Below are positions 52,874 to 62,430 of a stretch of DNA of 64,000 nt, one piece after another. The stretch is from CAITWD01 sp963727285 (lineage in GTDB: Bacteria; Actinomycetota; Thermoleophilia; Miltoncostaeales; Miltoncostaeaceae), in the NCBI GenBank assembly GCA_963727285.1, contig CAVSFF010000009.1:930001-994000 (forward strand). Reading direction: 5' to 3'. The stretch's first letter is position 1; each line of letters opens with the position of its first letter. The position numbers were made by a program, and so were the translations under genes. Under the pieces are notes generated by a model. It searched no databases, was not told where the DNA came from, and saw only the letters and a list, made by a program, of their open reading frames with translations.

Positions 52874-53799
52874 GACGCCCCCACGGCGGCAAGCACCTCG
52901 CGCGCCAGGCGCAGACGTGCCGGGCGGTCCGGCATGAGGATGTCGGTGGTGACCGCGCGGACGTCCAGCGCGTGGACGGCCGGAACTTCCGCCACGTCCC
53001 GATCGTCCAGCACGAAGGTCGCCGCCACATCCGCGTACAGCGTCGCCATCTGGGTCGCCGAACACCGCGGGTACCCGGCCCCCGCCAGAAACTTGTGGGC
53101 CGGCCCCTCGACGGGCCGCTGTCCGACGATCGGGCTGACGGCGATGCAATCGGCGCGTCGTGCGGCGAGCGCTGCGCGGACGCCGGGCACCCCCAGAATG
53201 GTTCCGATCGACACGATCGGGCTGGACGGGGCGATGATGATCGCATCGGCGCGGCGGATCGCATCGAGGACGCCGGGCGCCGGCAGGGCGTCATCGATGC
53301 CGTCGAAGGCGATCCCGGTGATCTCGTCCCGTGCGCCGCCCTTGACGAGGTACTCCTGGAACGACACGACGCCGTGCGGCGTCGTAATGCGGGTCCGGAC
53401 GCGATCGTCCGACATCGGCAAGACCCGCGCTTCGACTCCGAGGGCGGTCGCGATGTCGGCGGTGATCGCATGGAGCGGCGCGCCCGCATTCAGGCGCGTC
53501 GTCCGGAAGATGTGGGTGGCCAGGTCGCGATCCCCGAGCCCGAACCAGGCGTCCAGTCCGTAGGTGGCGAGCCCGTCCAGACACCGAAACGCATCGTCTT
53601 CGAAGCCCCACCCCCGGGCGTCGATCGTCCCGGCGAGGACGTATGTGCAGATGTCGAGGTCCGGACAGACCCGCAGGCCGTAGAAGTCGGCATCGTCACC
53701 GGTGTTGACCACGACCGTCAGATCGGACGCTCCGATGGCCTGGGCGACGCCGTCGACCATCTTGGAGCCTCCGGTGCCACCGGAGAGGACCAGGATCAC
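52870..53799 (-). CDS. cofD: 2-phospho-L-lactate transferase / F420-0 synthase
   Basis: Transfers the activated moiety to 7,8-didemethyl-8-hydroxy-5-deazariboflavin, 309 residues. LVLSGGTGGSKMVDGVA is the start, VVVNTGDDADFYGL the metal and substrate site, and IIAPSSPIVSIGTILGVPG the C-terminal signature. GTG 53799 overlaps the eamA stop (GTGA). The organism should make coenzyme F420; the deazaflavin synthase genes (cofG/cofH or fbiC) are not in the window. Confidence 0.94.
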   Translation of the reverse strand: MILVLSGGTGGSKMVDGVAQAIGASDLTVVVNTGDDADFYGLRVCPDLDICTYVLAGTIDARGWGFEDDAFRCLDGLATYGLDAWFGLGDRDLATHIFRTTRLNAGAPLHAITADIATALGVEARVLPMSDDRVRTRITTPHGVVSFQEYLVKGGARDEITGIAFDGIDDALPAPGVLDAIRRADAIIIAPSSPIVSIGTILGVPGVRAALAARRADCIAVSPIVGQRPVEGPAHKFLAGAGYPRCSATQMATLYADVAATFVLDDRDVAEVPAVHALDVRAVTTDILMPDRPARLRLAREVLAAVGAS

Positions 53800-54710
53800 G
53801 GCAGCTCAGGCGGATTGCGGGGCGTCGTCACAGGGCCCGATTCTACCAACGGCTGCCGGGGGCGAAGGACGAGCCACAGACCGATCGAGATGCCGACGAG
53901 GCCGATGGCGAGCGGCACCGTGACCGTCTCACCGAGCAGCGGCCAGGCGGTCGCGACGCCGATGACCGGGACGAGGAAGAACAGGGCCGAAAGTTCGGCG
54001 GCAGGCCCGCGACGCAGCGCCGAGTAGAACAGTGCGGTCGGCAGTGCGGACCCCACCGCCCCGAGCAGCAGGATGAGGCCGACGATCCGCCAGCTGCCCG
54101 GGACGGCACTGTGTCCGTCGAGGGGGCTGATGACCGCGAGGACCAGGGCACCGAGGAACATCTGCCAGCCGGCCAGTGCGATCGGCCGCGAATCACGCCG
54201 CATCGCGCCTGCCGCGACGATCGTGCCGACGGCCCATCCCAGCGATCCGATCACCACGATCGCTGCCGACCAGGTCGGGTGCGGCGGCCACACGCTCTGA
54301 CTGCAGATCGCGAAGGCCACGCCGACGAACCCGACCCCGAGCCCGACCTGCTGAACGCCGCTCAGCCGCTCGCCCAGGAACACGGTGGCCAGCACGGCGA
54401 CGAACAGCGGGTCACTGTTGGCGAGCACCGACGCAAGTCCGGCGCCGCTGTGCGCGATGCCCCAGAAGGTCGCGCCGTAGAAGATCGCGGTTTGGGTCAG
54501 CGCGAGCCACAGTACGGTCCGGTTGGACACGCGCGGGCTGATCGGCCGCCCCGTCCCGGCAAGCGCGGCCAGCAGGATGACCCCGGCAAACCCGAGGCGC
54601 CATGCCGCCGCCGCGAATGGTCCCACCGCGTCGGTGAGCCACGCCGACGGGACGAACGCACAGCCCCAGCAGACCATCGCCGCAAGCGCCAGGAGTTTCG
54701 GTGACCGCAC
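53796..54710 (-). CDS. EamA-family membrane transporter
   Basis: Drug/metabolite transporter of about 304 residues with ten predicted helices in two EamA halves. MVCWGCAFVPSAWL opens the first and GWAVGTIVAAGAM the second; LFYSALRRGPAAELSALFFL is the typical end. GTG 54710 lies 7 bases after TAGAAC and is chosen over an earlier in-frame start at 54815. It is the first gene of the cofD-cofC-cofE unit, so it might export a related metabolite. Confidence 0.85.
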   Translation of the reverse strand: MRSPKLLALAAMVCWGCAFVPSAWLTDAVGPFAAAAWRLGFAGVILLAALAGTGRPISPRVSNRTVLWLALTQTAIFYGATFWGIAHSGAGLASVLANSDPLFVAVLATVFLGERLSGVQQVGLGVGFVGVAFAICSQSVWPPHPTWSAAIVVIGSLGWAVGTIVAAGAMRRDSRPIALAGWQMFLGALVLAVISPLDGHSAVPGSWRIVGLILLLGAVGSALPTALFYSALRRGPAAELSALFFLVPVIGVATAWPLLGETVTVPLAIGLVGISIGLWLVLRPRQPLVESGPVTTPRNPPELP

Positions 54711-54717
54711 AAGGGGG

Positions 54718-54723
54718 GTTCTA
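54718..54723 (-). promoter_or_regulatory. -10-like box TAGAAC for leaderless eamA gene
   Basis: TAGAAC on the minus strand with seven bases before GTG 54710. Confidence 0.4.
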
Positions 54724-54917
54724 CAGGGCGCCGGGCCCGATCTCTCGGCGACGTGCCGACCGCGCCGGCTGGGCCCGTTCCCAGGGACCGAACCCCAGCT
54801 TGCAACACGGGTCACAAGGATTTGACGGGCGGCGACCGGGTGATTTGTGGCACCTGCGCGACTTTGTAAGCATCCGCACTAAGTCACCCTACCGGCAGCA
54901 TGTTTCACCTGTAAGAC

Positions 54918-54987
54918 GACGGTTTCGCGAATGTGTCTCAAACCATCACATCGGCCCCGTTGCGGTTGACGGTTTCGAGGTATGTGA
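54918..54987 (+). repeat. Direct repeats in promoter region
   Basis: GACGGTTTCGCGAATGTG (54918-54935) recurs as GACGGTTTCGAGGTATGTG (54969-54987), 51 bases apart, close to five helical turns. The second copy covers the -35 box and spacer. Confidence 0.6.
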
Positions 54988-54996
54988 CATATGCTG
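54967..54996 (+). promoter_or_regulatory. Sigma-70 promoter of the decarboxylase-like genes
   Basis: TTGACG (54967-54972), an 18-bp spacer, then TATGCT (54991-54996). The leader would be about 85 nt. Confidence 0.65.
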
Positions 54997-55088
54997 CTAA
55001 TGGAATTCGGGGGTGTCCTAACCGACAAACCAGAATTTCACGCGATTCGTTCTTTCTGCCTTTCACCGAGCTAGGGGGACGCCAGCCC

Positions 55089-56114
55089 ATGGCCGAGCAG
55101 TTCGCCGTGACCCAAATTCCGGGCATGGAGACGGGCGAGATTCCGCCCGTCCCCGTGGACCGCGACGAGAAGACTGTCATCATCTACTCGCTCGTCGACC
55201 CGGTGTGGGACATCGATGTTCTCCCGCTGACCTACACCAACTCGCGTTGGTCAGCTTTCTTCTACCGCGCCGACGAGAAGCACCTTCGTCGCGTGCTCCC
55301 CGACTGCCTGGAACTCGAAGACGACATCGTCGAGTACTGGTACGTCGACCACAACAACACCATGCTTGGCCCGTACGGCGAGATGGGTGTGACGGTCGCC
55401 GCTTCCTACAAGGGTGGCGACGGCAAGACGTACTACGCCGGGTACTACCCCTACATGTACCTGACTCAGGACGCCGCGATCGACGCGGGCCGCGTGCTTG
55501 GTTTCCCGAAGAAGGAAGCCTTCATTCGCGTGCTCGAGCACGGTGGCGCCCCTGACAACGGCTACGGGGTGATGGACGGTCACAACTACCAGTTCGATTA
55601 CTTCTCGTTCCTCATGATCCGGAACGGGTACGTGCTGAACTCTGTGACTGGTAAGTACGACGATGCTGACCTCTCGGCGAAGCCCGCTTTTTACGGCAAC
55701 ACCGAGTACGGCCGCATGAACATGAAGGTGATCACCGCTCCTGACATCTCGAACTCCGAGTGGCAGCTGGTGTACCTGCCTTCGCTCGTCACAAAGGACC
55801 TGGCAACCGCCATGGGCCGCCCGGACACCGAAGGTTCGCACCGCTTCCAGGTGAAGCCGGAGTCGATCCGTACGGCGTCGCCGGAGAGCTACAACTGGTT
55901 CAGCCAGGCCACTCCGTACGACAACCTGGGTCACGAGCTCCCGCCGAAGGAGCACATCGGCCTCATGACCTTCAGCTTCGACCTGATCATTCCGGCAGGC
56001 GAGGTTCTGTGGACTGAGACCTACACCCGCGACGCTACGTGGGCCGGCGCTGCCAAGCCTTACCGCTTCGGTCTGCGTCACCGCTTCCCGAAGCCGATCG
56101 GTCTCGGCGCGTAA
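55089..56114 (+). CDS. Acetoacetate decarboxylase-family protein (copy 1)
   Basis: A 341-residue protein of the ADC superfamily. GFPKKEAFI holds the Schiff-base lysine (141 or 142), and YYAGYYPYMYLTQDAAI, SAKPAFYGNTEYGRMNMKV and TFSFDLIIPAGEVLW correspond to the barrel. ADC family members decarboxylate beta-keto acids or do other Schiff-base chemistry. Length exceeds classic ADC (about 245), so this is a specialised subfamily. ATG 55089 has a GGGGGA site upstream. Codons end in T more often than in neighbours, as in highly expressed or transferred genes. A paralogue follows. Confidence 0.85.
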   Translation: MAEQFAVTQIPGMETGEIPPVPVDRDEKTVIIYSLVDPVWDIDVLPLTYTNSRWSAFFYRADEKHLRRVLPDCLELEDDIVEYWYVDHNNTMLGPYGEMGVTVAASYKGGDGKTYYAGYYPYMYLTQDAAIDAGRVLGFPKKEAFIRVLEHGGAPDNGYGVMDGHNYQFDYFSFLMIRNGYVLNSVTGKYDDADLSAKPAFYGNTEYGRMNMKVITAPDISNSEWQLVYLPSLVTKDLATAMGRPDTEGSHRFQVKPESIRTASPESYNWFSQATPYDNLGHELPPKEHIGLMTFSFDLIIPAGEVLWTETYTRDATWAGAAKPYRFGLRHRFPKPIGLGA

Positions 56115-56202
56115 GTCTCACTGTCATCGGTCGATGCGACGGGGTCGCGGCATCAGCCGTTCCCTCGTCGCATAAGACTCTCTTGAAGGAGGAAAGGCGC
56201 AT

Positions 56203-57222
56203 ATGGCGCAGAACGTGAACGTCACTAGCGTGCCGTGGATTGACTCGGGCGACGCACCGCCGCTCGCACTCGACCGCGACAAGCGTGACATCATCTCCCA
56301 GGGTGTCGCTGACCCGCTGGTCGACTACGACATCGTCCCGCTGACCTACACCAACTCGCGTTGGTCGGCATTCTTCTACCGGGCTGACGAGAAGGACCTT
56401 AAGCGGATCCTTCCCAAGTGCCTCACACTTGAGGACGACGTTGTCGAGTTCTGGTACGTCGACCACTTGCACACCGGTCTTGGCCCCTACGGTGAGTTCG
56501 GTGTCACCGTTTCGGCTTCGATCAAGGGTGACGACGGGAACACCTACTACGGCGGGTACTACCCCTACATGTACCTGACGCAGGACGCTGCGGTGTTCGC
56601 CGGTCGCGAGCCCTTCGGTTTCCCGAAGAAGATCGCGTACATCGTCACCCAGGAGCACGGTGGCAAGGAAGACGACGGTTACGGTGGATTTGGTAACGAC
56701 TACTTCAACTTCACCATGGAGCGTCGTGGTTACCTTCTGCACACGGCTACCGGCAAGTACGACGACGCCGAACTTTCGGCGAAGCCGGCCTTCTACGGTG
56801 ACCCGCGTTACGGTCGCATGAACCTCCGTATTCTCACTCGTCCCACCCTTACGGAGACGAAGTGGGAGCTCACCTACCTGCCCTCCGAGGTGACTGCCGC
56901 AACGGCAGCCGCCATGGGCCGTCCGGAGACCGAAGGTCAGCACCGGTTCCAGCTGAAGCCCGAATCGATCCGCACCGCTTCGCCGGGCGCGATTCGCAGC
57001 TGGGCCCTGCAGGCCACTCCGTTCGACAACATGGGCGCGATGATGCCGGTCAAGGAACTCATCGGTCTGATGAGCTTCAACTTTGACCTCATCATCCCGG
57101 GTGCGCAGACTCTGTGGTCGCAGACCATTGAGCGCACCGCGGAGGACATCGGGGACCTGCTCTTCGCAACCCCGTACCAGTACACCATGCGTCACCGGTT
57201 CCCGAAGCCTCCGGGCGTCTGA
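56203..57222 (+). CDS. Acetoacetate decarboxylase-family protein (copy 2)
   Basis: A 339-residue paralogue of the preceding protein with almost the same N-terminal block (VPLTYTNSRWSAFFYRADEK) and the lysine motif GFPKKIAYI (142-143). C-terminal MSFNFDLIIPGAQTLW matches copy 1. AAGGAGG sits before ATG 56203. It shares the T-ending codon preference of copy 1. An 88-bp gap with a small GCGAC/GTCGC stem separates the two genes, and a strong terminator follows. Both are probably made from one transcript and may form a hetero-oligomer. Confidence 0.85.
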   Translation: MAQNVNVTSVPWIDSGDAPPLALDRDKRDIISQGVADPLVDYDIVPLTYTNSRWSAFFYRADEKDLKRILPKCLTLEDDVVEFWYVDHLHTGLGPYGEFGVTVSASIKGDDGNTYYGGYYPYMYLTQDAAVFAGREPFGFPKKIAYIVTQEHGGKEDDGYGGFGNDYFNFTMERRGYLLHTATGKYDDAELSAKPAFYGDPRYGRMNLRILTRPTLTETKWELTYLPSEVTAATAAAMGRPETEGQHRFQLKPESIRTASPGAIRSWALQATPFDNMGAMMPVKELIGLMSFNFDLIIPGAQTLWSQTIERTAEDIGDLLFATPYQYTMRHRFPKPPGV

Positions 57223-57246
57223 GCCGTACCGCATACGCTGCACCAT

Positions 57247-57284
57247 CTTCGGGGTGGGTCTTCTTCGGAAGACCCACCCCGAAG
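57247..57284. terminator. UUCG-loop terminator after decarboxylase pair
   Basis: A perfect 17-bp stem closed by C(TTCG)G, the very stable tetraloop, followed by TGTTTC. It lies between convergent genes. Confidence 0.85.
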
Positions 57285-57289
57285 TGTTT

Positions 57290-57688
57290 CTAGACCCGGT
57301 CCGGGGCAGATCCCTCTGCCCGGCGGCGGCGCACTCCCTGCACCAGGCGGAATGCAGTCCACACCAGGATGGCCGCGTATCCGACCCGCAGGATCCGTTC
57401 GGGGGCGCTGTCGGCGATCAGCGCGCCGATGATGGCCGTGGCGATTGACGCGACGCCGATGATGGCGACGTGCCGCCAGTCGACACCGCCGGTTCGCCGC
57501 TCCTGCCACGTGCCGAGAATCGCCACCGGAATGATTGCCAGCAGCGACGTCGACTGGGCATGAACCTGGCTCATTCCGAGGAAGAACACGAGCGCCGGCA
57601 CGAAGACCACGCCGCCGCCGACTCCGAAGACCCCGGCGATCATCCCGGCGGCGACGCCCAAAAGCGCGACAAGCAGGTCGGGGCCCAT
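57290..57688 (-). CDS. TauE/SafE-family half-size permease (second half)
   Basis: A 132-residue membrane protein with three to four helices. GVAAGMIAGVFGVGGGVVFV is the TauE/SafE repeat motif, with STSLLAIIPVAILGTW typical of helix 3. ATG 57688 overlaps the stop of the upstream half as TGATG. The longer open frame upstream is rejected because it runs over the other gene. Together the two halves equal one normal TauE/SafE transporter of about 257 residues. Confidence 0.85.
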   Translation of the reverse strand: MGPDLLVALLGVAAGMIAGVFGVGGGVVFVPALVFFLGMSQVHAQSTSLLAIIPVAILGTWQERRTGGVDWRHVAIIGVASIATAIIGALIADSAPERILRVGYAAILVWTAFRLVQGVRRRRAEGSAPDRV

Positions 57689-58065
57689 CAGCGCACCACC
57701 AGGGCTACGGCGACAATCACCATCAGGGCGGCAAACCCGAGCTCGAGCTGATCCGAGGTGATTCGCCGTTTGATACCGATCCCGAGGGTCACACCGAGCA
57801 TTGCCGGAATTCCGATCAGCAGTGCCGCCCGCCAATCGACGTTCCCGAGCACGCCTTGGGCGATCGCTCCCCACAGCGCAACCAGAATGATCGCCGCCAG
57901 GGACGTCGAGGTGGCCCGCTTCGCCCCGTAGCCGGCGAAGGCCACGAGAATCGGCACGATCACGATCCCGCCCCCGACGCCAAAGAGCGCCGAGACGAGC
58001 CCCGCGGCGGCGCCCGCGAAGACAAGCGCGGTACGCGTGCCCGTTGCGCTGGTAGCCTCAGCCAC
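57688..58065 (-). CDS. TauE/SafE-family half-size permease (first half)
   Basis: A 125-residue membrane protein with the motif GAAAGLVSALFGVGGGIVIV and ATSTSLAAIILVALWG. GTG 58065 has GGAGGAG about ten bases upstream, inside the divergent trehalose phosphatase gene. It probably pairs with the next gene to form a sulfite/organosulfonate or other anion exporter. Confidence 0.85.
   Translation of the reverse strand: MAEATSATGTRTALVFAGAAAGLVSALFGVGGGIVIVPILVAFAGYGAKRATSTSLAAIILVALWGAIAQGVLGNVDWRAALLIGIPAMLGVTLGIGIKRRITSDQLELGFAALMVIVAVALVVR
58053..58058 (+). promoter_or_regulatory. -10 box TAGCCT for leaderless otsB
   Basis: TAGCCT with eight bases before GTG 58067; the box lies within the divergent TauE gene. 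Confidence 0.45.
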
Positions 58066-58066
58066 G

Positions 58067-58922
58067 GTGTCTGTCTCCTCCGCTGCCCTCGCGTGCGCGC
58101 CGCTGGTCGTCGACCCGTCCACGTCGGCGCTTCTGGTGGATCTCGACGGGACGCTGGCGCCTATTGTGGCCCGGCCGGAGGACGCCGCCGTCATCGACGG
58201 CGCCCGCGAAGCGCTGATCGCGCTCCGGGACCGCATCGGCCTCGTCGGATTCGTCAGCGGGCGCGGCCTCGAGGACCTTCGCCGTATCGTCGGCATTTCC
58301 GGATGCACGTACGTGGGCAACCACGGGTTCGAGATGCAGGACGCCAACGGTGGCGTGCGGATCGCTGCTGCTGCGCAGGTGTGGCTGCCGGCCATCTCCG
58401 AACTCGTCGCCGAATGGCGCGATGGCGCTCGCAGCCGAACCGGGCGTCCATGTCGAACCCAAAGGCGTCACGCTGTCGGTCCACTGGCGAACCGCCGCGG
58501 ATCCCCGCGGCGCCGAGCATCTGTTGCGCCAACGGTTCGCCCCCGAGGCCGAAGGACGCGGGCTCGCCGTCACGTGGGGACGGATGGTGATGGAGGTCCG
58601 GCCGCCGGTGCCGATCAACAAGGGCACTGCGGTGCGCGACGTGCTGTCGGGTGGCCGGTGGCGGGACGCCGCATACATCGGCGACGACCGCACCGATGTC
58701 GATGCATGGCGGGCGCTCCACGCGATGCGGACGGCCGGCGAGCTGAATCATGCGGTCGCCGTGGCCGTGGCGAGTCCCGAATCGCCGGATGAGGTCATCG
58801 CGGCGGCGGATGCCGTGGTCGACGGCCCGGCCGAAGTGCTCGGGCTGCTGCGGGTGCTCGTGGGACGCCTGGCCACGGCCGCTGCCGCCGCCCGACCCCG
58901 CGAGATCGACGAAACCGACTAG
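58067..58922 (+). CDS. otsB: Trehalose-6-phosphate phosphatase, frame interrupted
   Basis: HAD-superfamily phosphatase of about 284 residues. LLVDLDGTLAPIVARP has the nucleophile aspartate, GFVSGRGLEDLR motif II, and YVGNHGFE is a typical trehalose-phosphatase motif. EPKGVTLSVHWR, PPVPINKGTAV and IGDDRTDVDAW (motif IV) are in a second frame. One extra G near 58424-58425 separates them. otsA is not in the window. Start GTG 58067. Confidence 0.85.
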
Positions 58923-58998
58923 GATCCCGGTCGTTGCCGTCGCGTCGCCCGAGACGTTGCCGCGGCGCCTGCCTGCCACCGTCCGGGAGCATCGAGAC

Positions 58999-59247
58999 AT
59001 GCCGCTTTACCTCTCCGTGAGCTCAGTCCAGCCGTTCGCCAAGATCGCCATCGAGAATGTCGACGACGAGCCGGGCGTCACGCTTGTCACCGGCGACGGG
59101 AAGATCGTCGGGCTGCGACTCAGCGAGACGTCGGACGTCGTGCGCCTGCCGGAGTTGATCGAAAAGTTCGGCCTTGAGCCCGAGCGGGTGTGGAGCCGGC
59201 TCCGGGGGGACGAAGACCTCACCCAGCTCCGGGGCGGTCGCGGCTAG
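58999..59247 (+). CDS. Small hypothetical protein
   Basis: An 82-residue protein starting at ATG 58999 with CGGGAG upstream. PGVTLVTGDGKIVGLRLSET recalls the strand-turn-strand of DUF2283-type proteins but the match is weak. Residues 55-78 form a charged helix. Its stop overlaps the stop of ileS on the other strand. Confidence 0.6.
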   Translation: MPLYLSVSSVQPFAKIAIENVDDEPGVTLVTGDGKIVGLRLSETSDVVRLPELIEKFGLEPERVWSRLRGDEDLTQLRGGRG

Positions 59248-62200
59248 GACACCTCGTCCGACGCGCGATCGATCCGGATCGCGACGGGCTCGCCATCGAG
59301 GATGAGCTCCTCGTGATAGATGCCCGCGATGGGTGTGCCGTGTCCGGTCGTGATCCGGTCAGCCAGCGTATCGGCGCCGATCGCCGCGCCGAAGGCGTCG
59401 ACGGCCTCGCGAACCGGCCCGGATCCGTCGAGGTGGAGCAGGATCCGCTCCTCGACGCGCAGGCCGGCCGCGCGCCGGGCGTTCTGCACCGCGTGGACGA
59501 GCTCGCGCGCAAGCCCCTCCATCCGCAGGTCCGCCGAGATGTCCGTCGCCAATCCGACCGCCATTCCGGCGTCTTGGCCGACCGCATATCCCTCGGTGGG
59601 TCGGGCCGTAACCAGCAGGTCGTCCGGGGTCAATTCGTGGTCGATACCGTCGACGGCGACAGTGATCGGCTCGAACGCCTCGAGGCGACGAGCGGTGTCC
59701 GCGCCGGGAAGCCCGGCCACGGCCGACTGCCAGCGCGGGCATCTGGTTGCCGAAGCGCGGCCCGAGGGTCCGGTAGTTCGGCTTGATCGTGACCGCGACG
59801 AGCTCGCCCGGATCGGTGACGAACCGCACCTCGTGCACGTTGAGCTCCCGGGCGATCAGTTCCTCCAGGCTTCGGAGCGCCGTCGCGGTGGCGGGAGGAC
59901 AGGCGATGACCGCCTGCGCAAGCGGCTGACGGATCTTGATTTTGGCCTCGGAGCGGGCTCCGCGTCCCAGCGATACGGCGATGCGGGCGGCGGCGACCGC
60001 CTCTTCCAGCCCGTCATCCTCGCGCCCGGCCGTCGACGGCCAGTGAGCCATGTGGACGCTCGGCGGGGCGGCGGGGTCGTGGCCGGCCACGAGGTTCCCG
60101 TAGAGCTCGTCCGCGACGAACGGACAGAAGGGTGCGACGAGGTGGGCGATACGCGTCAGGCACTCGTGCAGCGTGGCAAACGCCGCCCGATGGTCGGCGT
60201 CGGCGGCAACGTCGCCCTGCCGGCCGCCCCAGAAGCGTGCACGCGAGACCCGGACGTACCAATTCGACAGGTCGTCAACGAACGTCTCGAGCAGGCGGCC
60301 GGCACCGGTCGCGTCATAGGCCTCGAGGCGCTCGGTGACGCCCGCGGTCACCCGATCGCAGCGGGACAGGATCCAGCGATCGAGCACCGGACGTTCCGCG
60401 GCGGAGGGATCGCCGCCGCCGGGTGCCCATCCGTCGGGCAAGGCGGCATACGTCACCAGGAAGACGTAGGTATTCCACAGGGTCAGAAGGAAACGCATCG
60501 ACTCGTCGACCGCGTCGAGGCTGAACCGGAACGAGTCCCATGGGCTCTGCGCCGTCAGCAAGTACCAGCGGAACGGATCGGCACCCTGGCGTTCCAGGAC
60601 ACTCCAGGGCTCGATGACGTTCCCTTTGCTCTTGCTCATCTTCTGGCCGTCGCCATCGAGAATCAGCCCGAGGCAGATGACGTTCCGATACGCGGCCTGA
60701 TCGAACAGCAGCGTCGATTCCGCCAGCAGCGAGTAGAACCATCCGCGTGTCTGGTCGATCGCCTCACAGATGAAGTCGGCGGGGAAGACGCCGTCAAGCG
60801 ACCCGCCCGTGTCGAACGGGTGGTGCTGCTGGGCGAACGGCATCGCCCCGCTGTCGTACCAGACGTCGAGCACCTCGGGCACGCGGTGGGCCGTCCCGCC
60901 ACACGCGGGGCAGGCGATCGCGATGTCGTCGACGTACGGCCGGTGGGGGTCCAGATCCGCATCAACCGGCGTGGTTGCGAGCTCGCCGAGTCGTGCAAAG
61001 GACCCGATCACCTCGACGTGATCGCAGTCGTCGCAACGCCAGAATGGCAGCGGTGTGCCCCAGTAGCGCTCGCGGGAGATCGCCCAGTCGACATTGCCTT
61101 CCAGCCACTTGCCGAACCGGCCGTCGCGGACGCGGTCGGGATGCCATCCGATGGCGGAGTTGAGCTCGAGCATCCGGCTGCGCACGTCGGTGGTGCGGAT
61201 GTACCACGACGGCTTCGCGTAGTAGAGCAACGGAGTTTGGCAGCGCCAGCAATGGGGATACGCGTGGACGTACGGCTCTTCGCGCACGAGGCGCCCACGA
61301 GCCGCGAGATCGTCGATCAGGGCGCGGTCGGCGTCCTTGGCGAACACGCCCTCGACCAACGGCACGGCGTCGGTGAATCGCCCTTGGCGATCGACCGGGT
61401 TCGGAGCGTCCAGACCGTGGGCGCGCGCGACCCCCATGTCGTCCTCGCCGAAGGCGGGCGCGATGTGGACGATCCCGGTACCGTCGTCGGTCGTCACGAA
61501 CTCGGCAGGCAGGACCCGGTGACGCCCCGGAATATCCCCGAACGGCGGCGCGTAGCCTGACCCGAGGAGATCGGCGGCGGACAGACGGTCGACCACCGTC
61601 GCGCCCTCGCCGAACACCTTGGCCACCAGCGCCTCGGCGACGATGAGGCGCTCTCCGTTGTACTCGACGACCGCGTAGGTCACCGCAGGATTGACCGCGA
61701 CAGCCTGATTGGCCGGCAGCGTCCACGGCGTCGTGGTCCAGACCAGCAGCGACGTTCCTGGACGATCATCGAGCGGGAACCGCACGTACACCGACGGGTC
61801 TTCGACATCCTTGTAGCCAAGGGCGACTTCGTGACTCGAGAGTGCGGTACCGCATCGCGGGCAGTACGGGACGACCTTGTCGCTTTCGTAGATCAGTCCC
61901 CGGGAGTCGAGTTCGGCAAGGCTCCACCAGACGCTCTCGATGAACGGGGTGTCCATGGTGCGGTAGGCGCGCTCGGTGTCGATCCAGAACCCGATGCGTT
62001 CGGTCAGCCGCTCCCACTCCTCGAGATAGGTCAACACCGAATCGCGGCACTGGCGGTTGAACTCGGCGATGCCGTAGGCCTCGATATCGGGCTTGCCCGA
62101 AATCCCGAGACGCTTCTCGACCTCAAGTTCGACCGGCAGCCCGTGGCAATCCCACCCGCCGCGCCGCTCGACGAAGCGCCCACGCATCGTGTGGAACCGC

Positions 62201-62430
62201 GGAAACACGTCCTTGAACACGCGCGAGAGCACGTGGTGAGAGCCGGGACGCCCGTTGGCGGTCGGCGGCCCTTCATAGAAGACGTACGGCTCGGCGCCGC
62301 GGCGGTCGTCGACGCTCCGGGCGAAGATCCGTTCGTCTCGCCAAAACGCGAGCACCCGCTCTTCCATCTCGCGCCACTGCGCGCTTGATCCGGGGATTCG
62401 CCACCGGCCGGTCGCGGGCGGCGATGTCAT
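59244..62430 (-). CDS. ileS: Isoleucyl-tRNA synthetase, frame interrupted
   Basis: Class I synthetase of about 1061 residues. NGRPGSHHVLSR holds the HIGH-type motif (PGSHH), GGWDCHGLPVELEVEK and EGPPTANG are family features, and QKMSKSKGN is the KMSKS loop; the long editing domain lies between. The C-terminal part after FGNQMPALA is shifted; one extra G near plus-strand 59727 joins it to AVAGLPGADTARRLEAFEPI and the end. Length and HIGH variant fit the eukaryote-like (type 2) IleRS associated with mupirocin resistance, an inference. ATG 62430 overlaps the HAD gene stop (ATGA). Confidence 0.92.

Larger units (their letters stand above)
54711..55088. other. Intergenic region upstream of decarboxylase-like pair
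   Basis: A 378-bp divergent region, richer in A and T than its surroundings. It contains the eamA -10 box, direct repeats and a sigma-70 promoter for the plus-strand genes. No gene seen. Confidence 0.6.

Noticed and set aside
33530..62430. Programmed ribosomal frameshifting as an explanation for the interrupted genes
   Set aside because: The sites share no slippery motif or downstream structure, both directions of shift occur, and unrelated housekeeping genes are hit.
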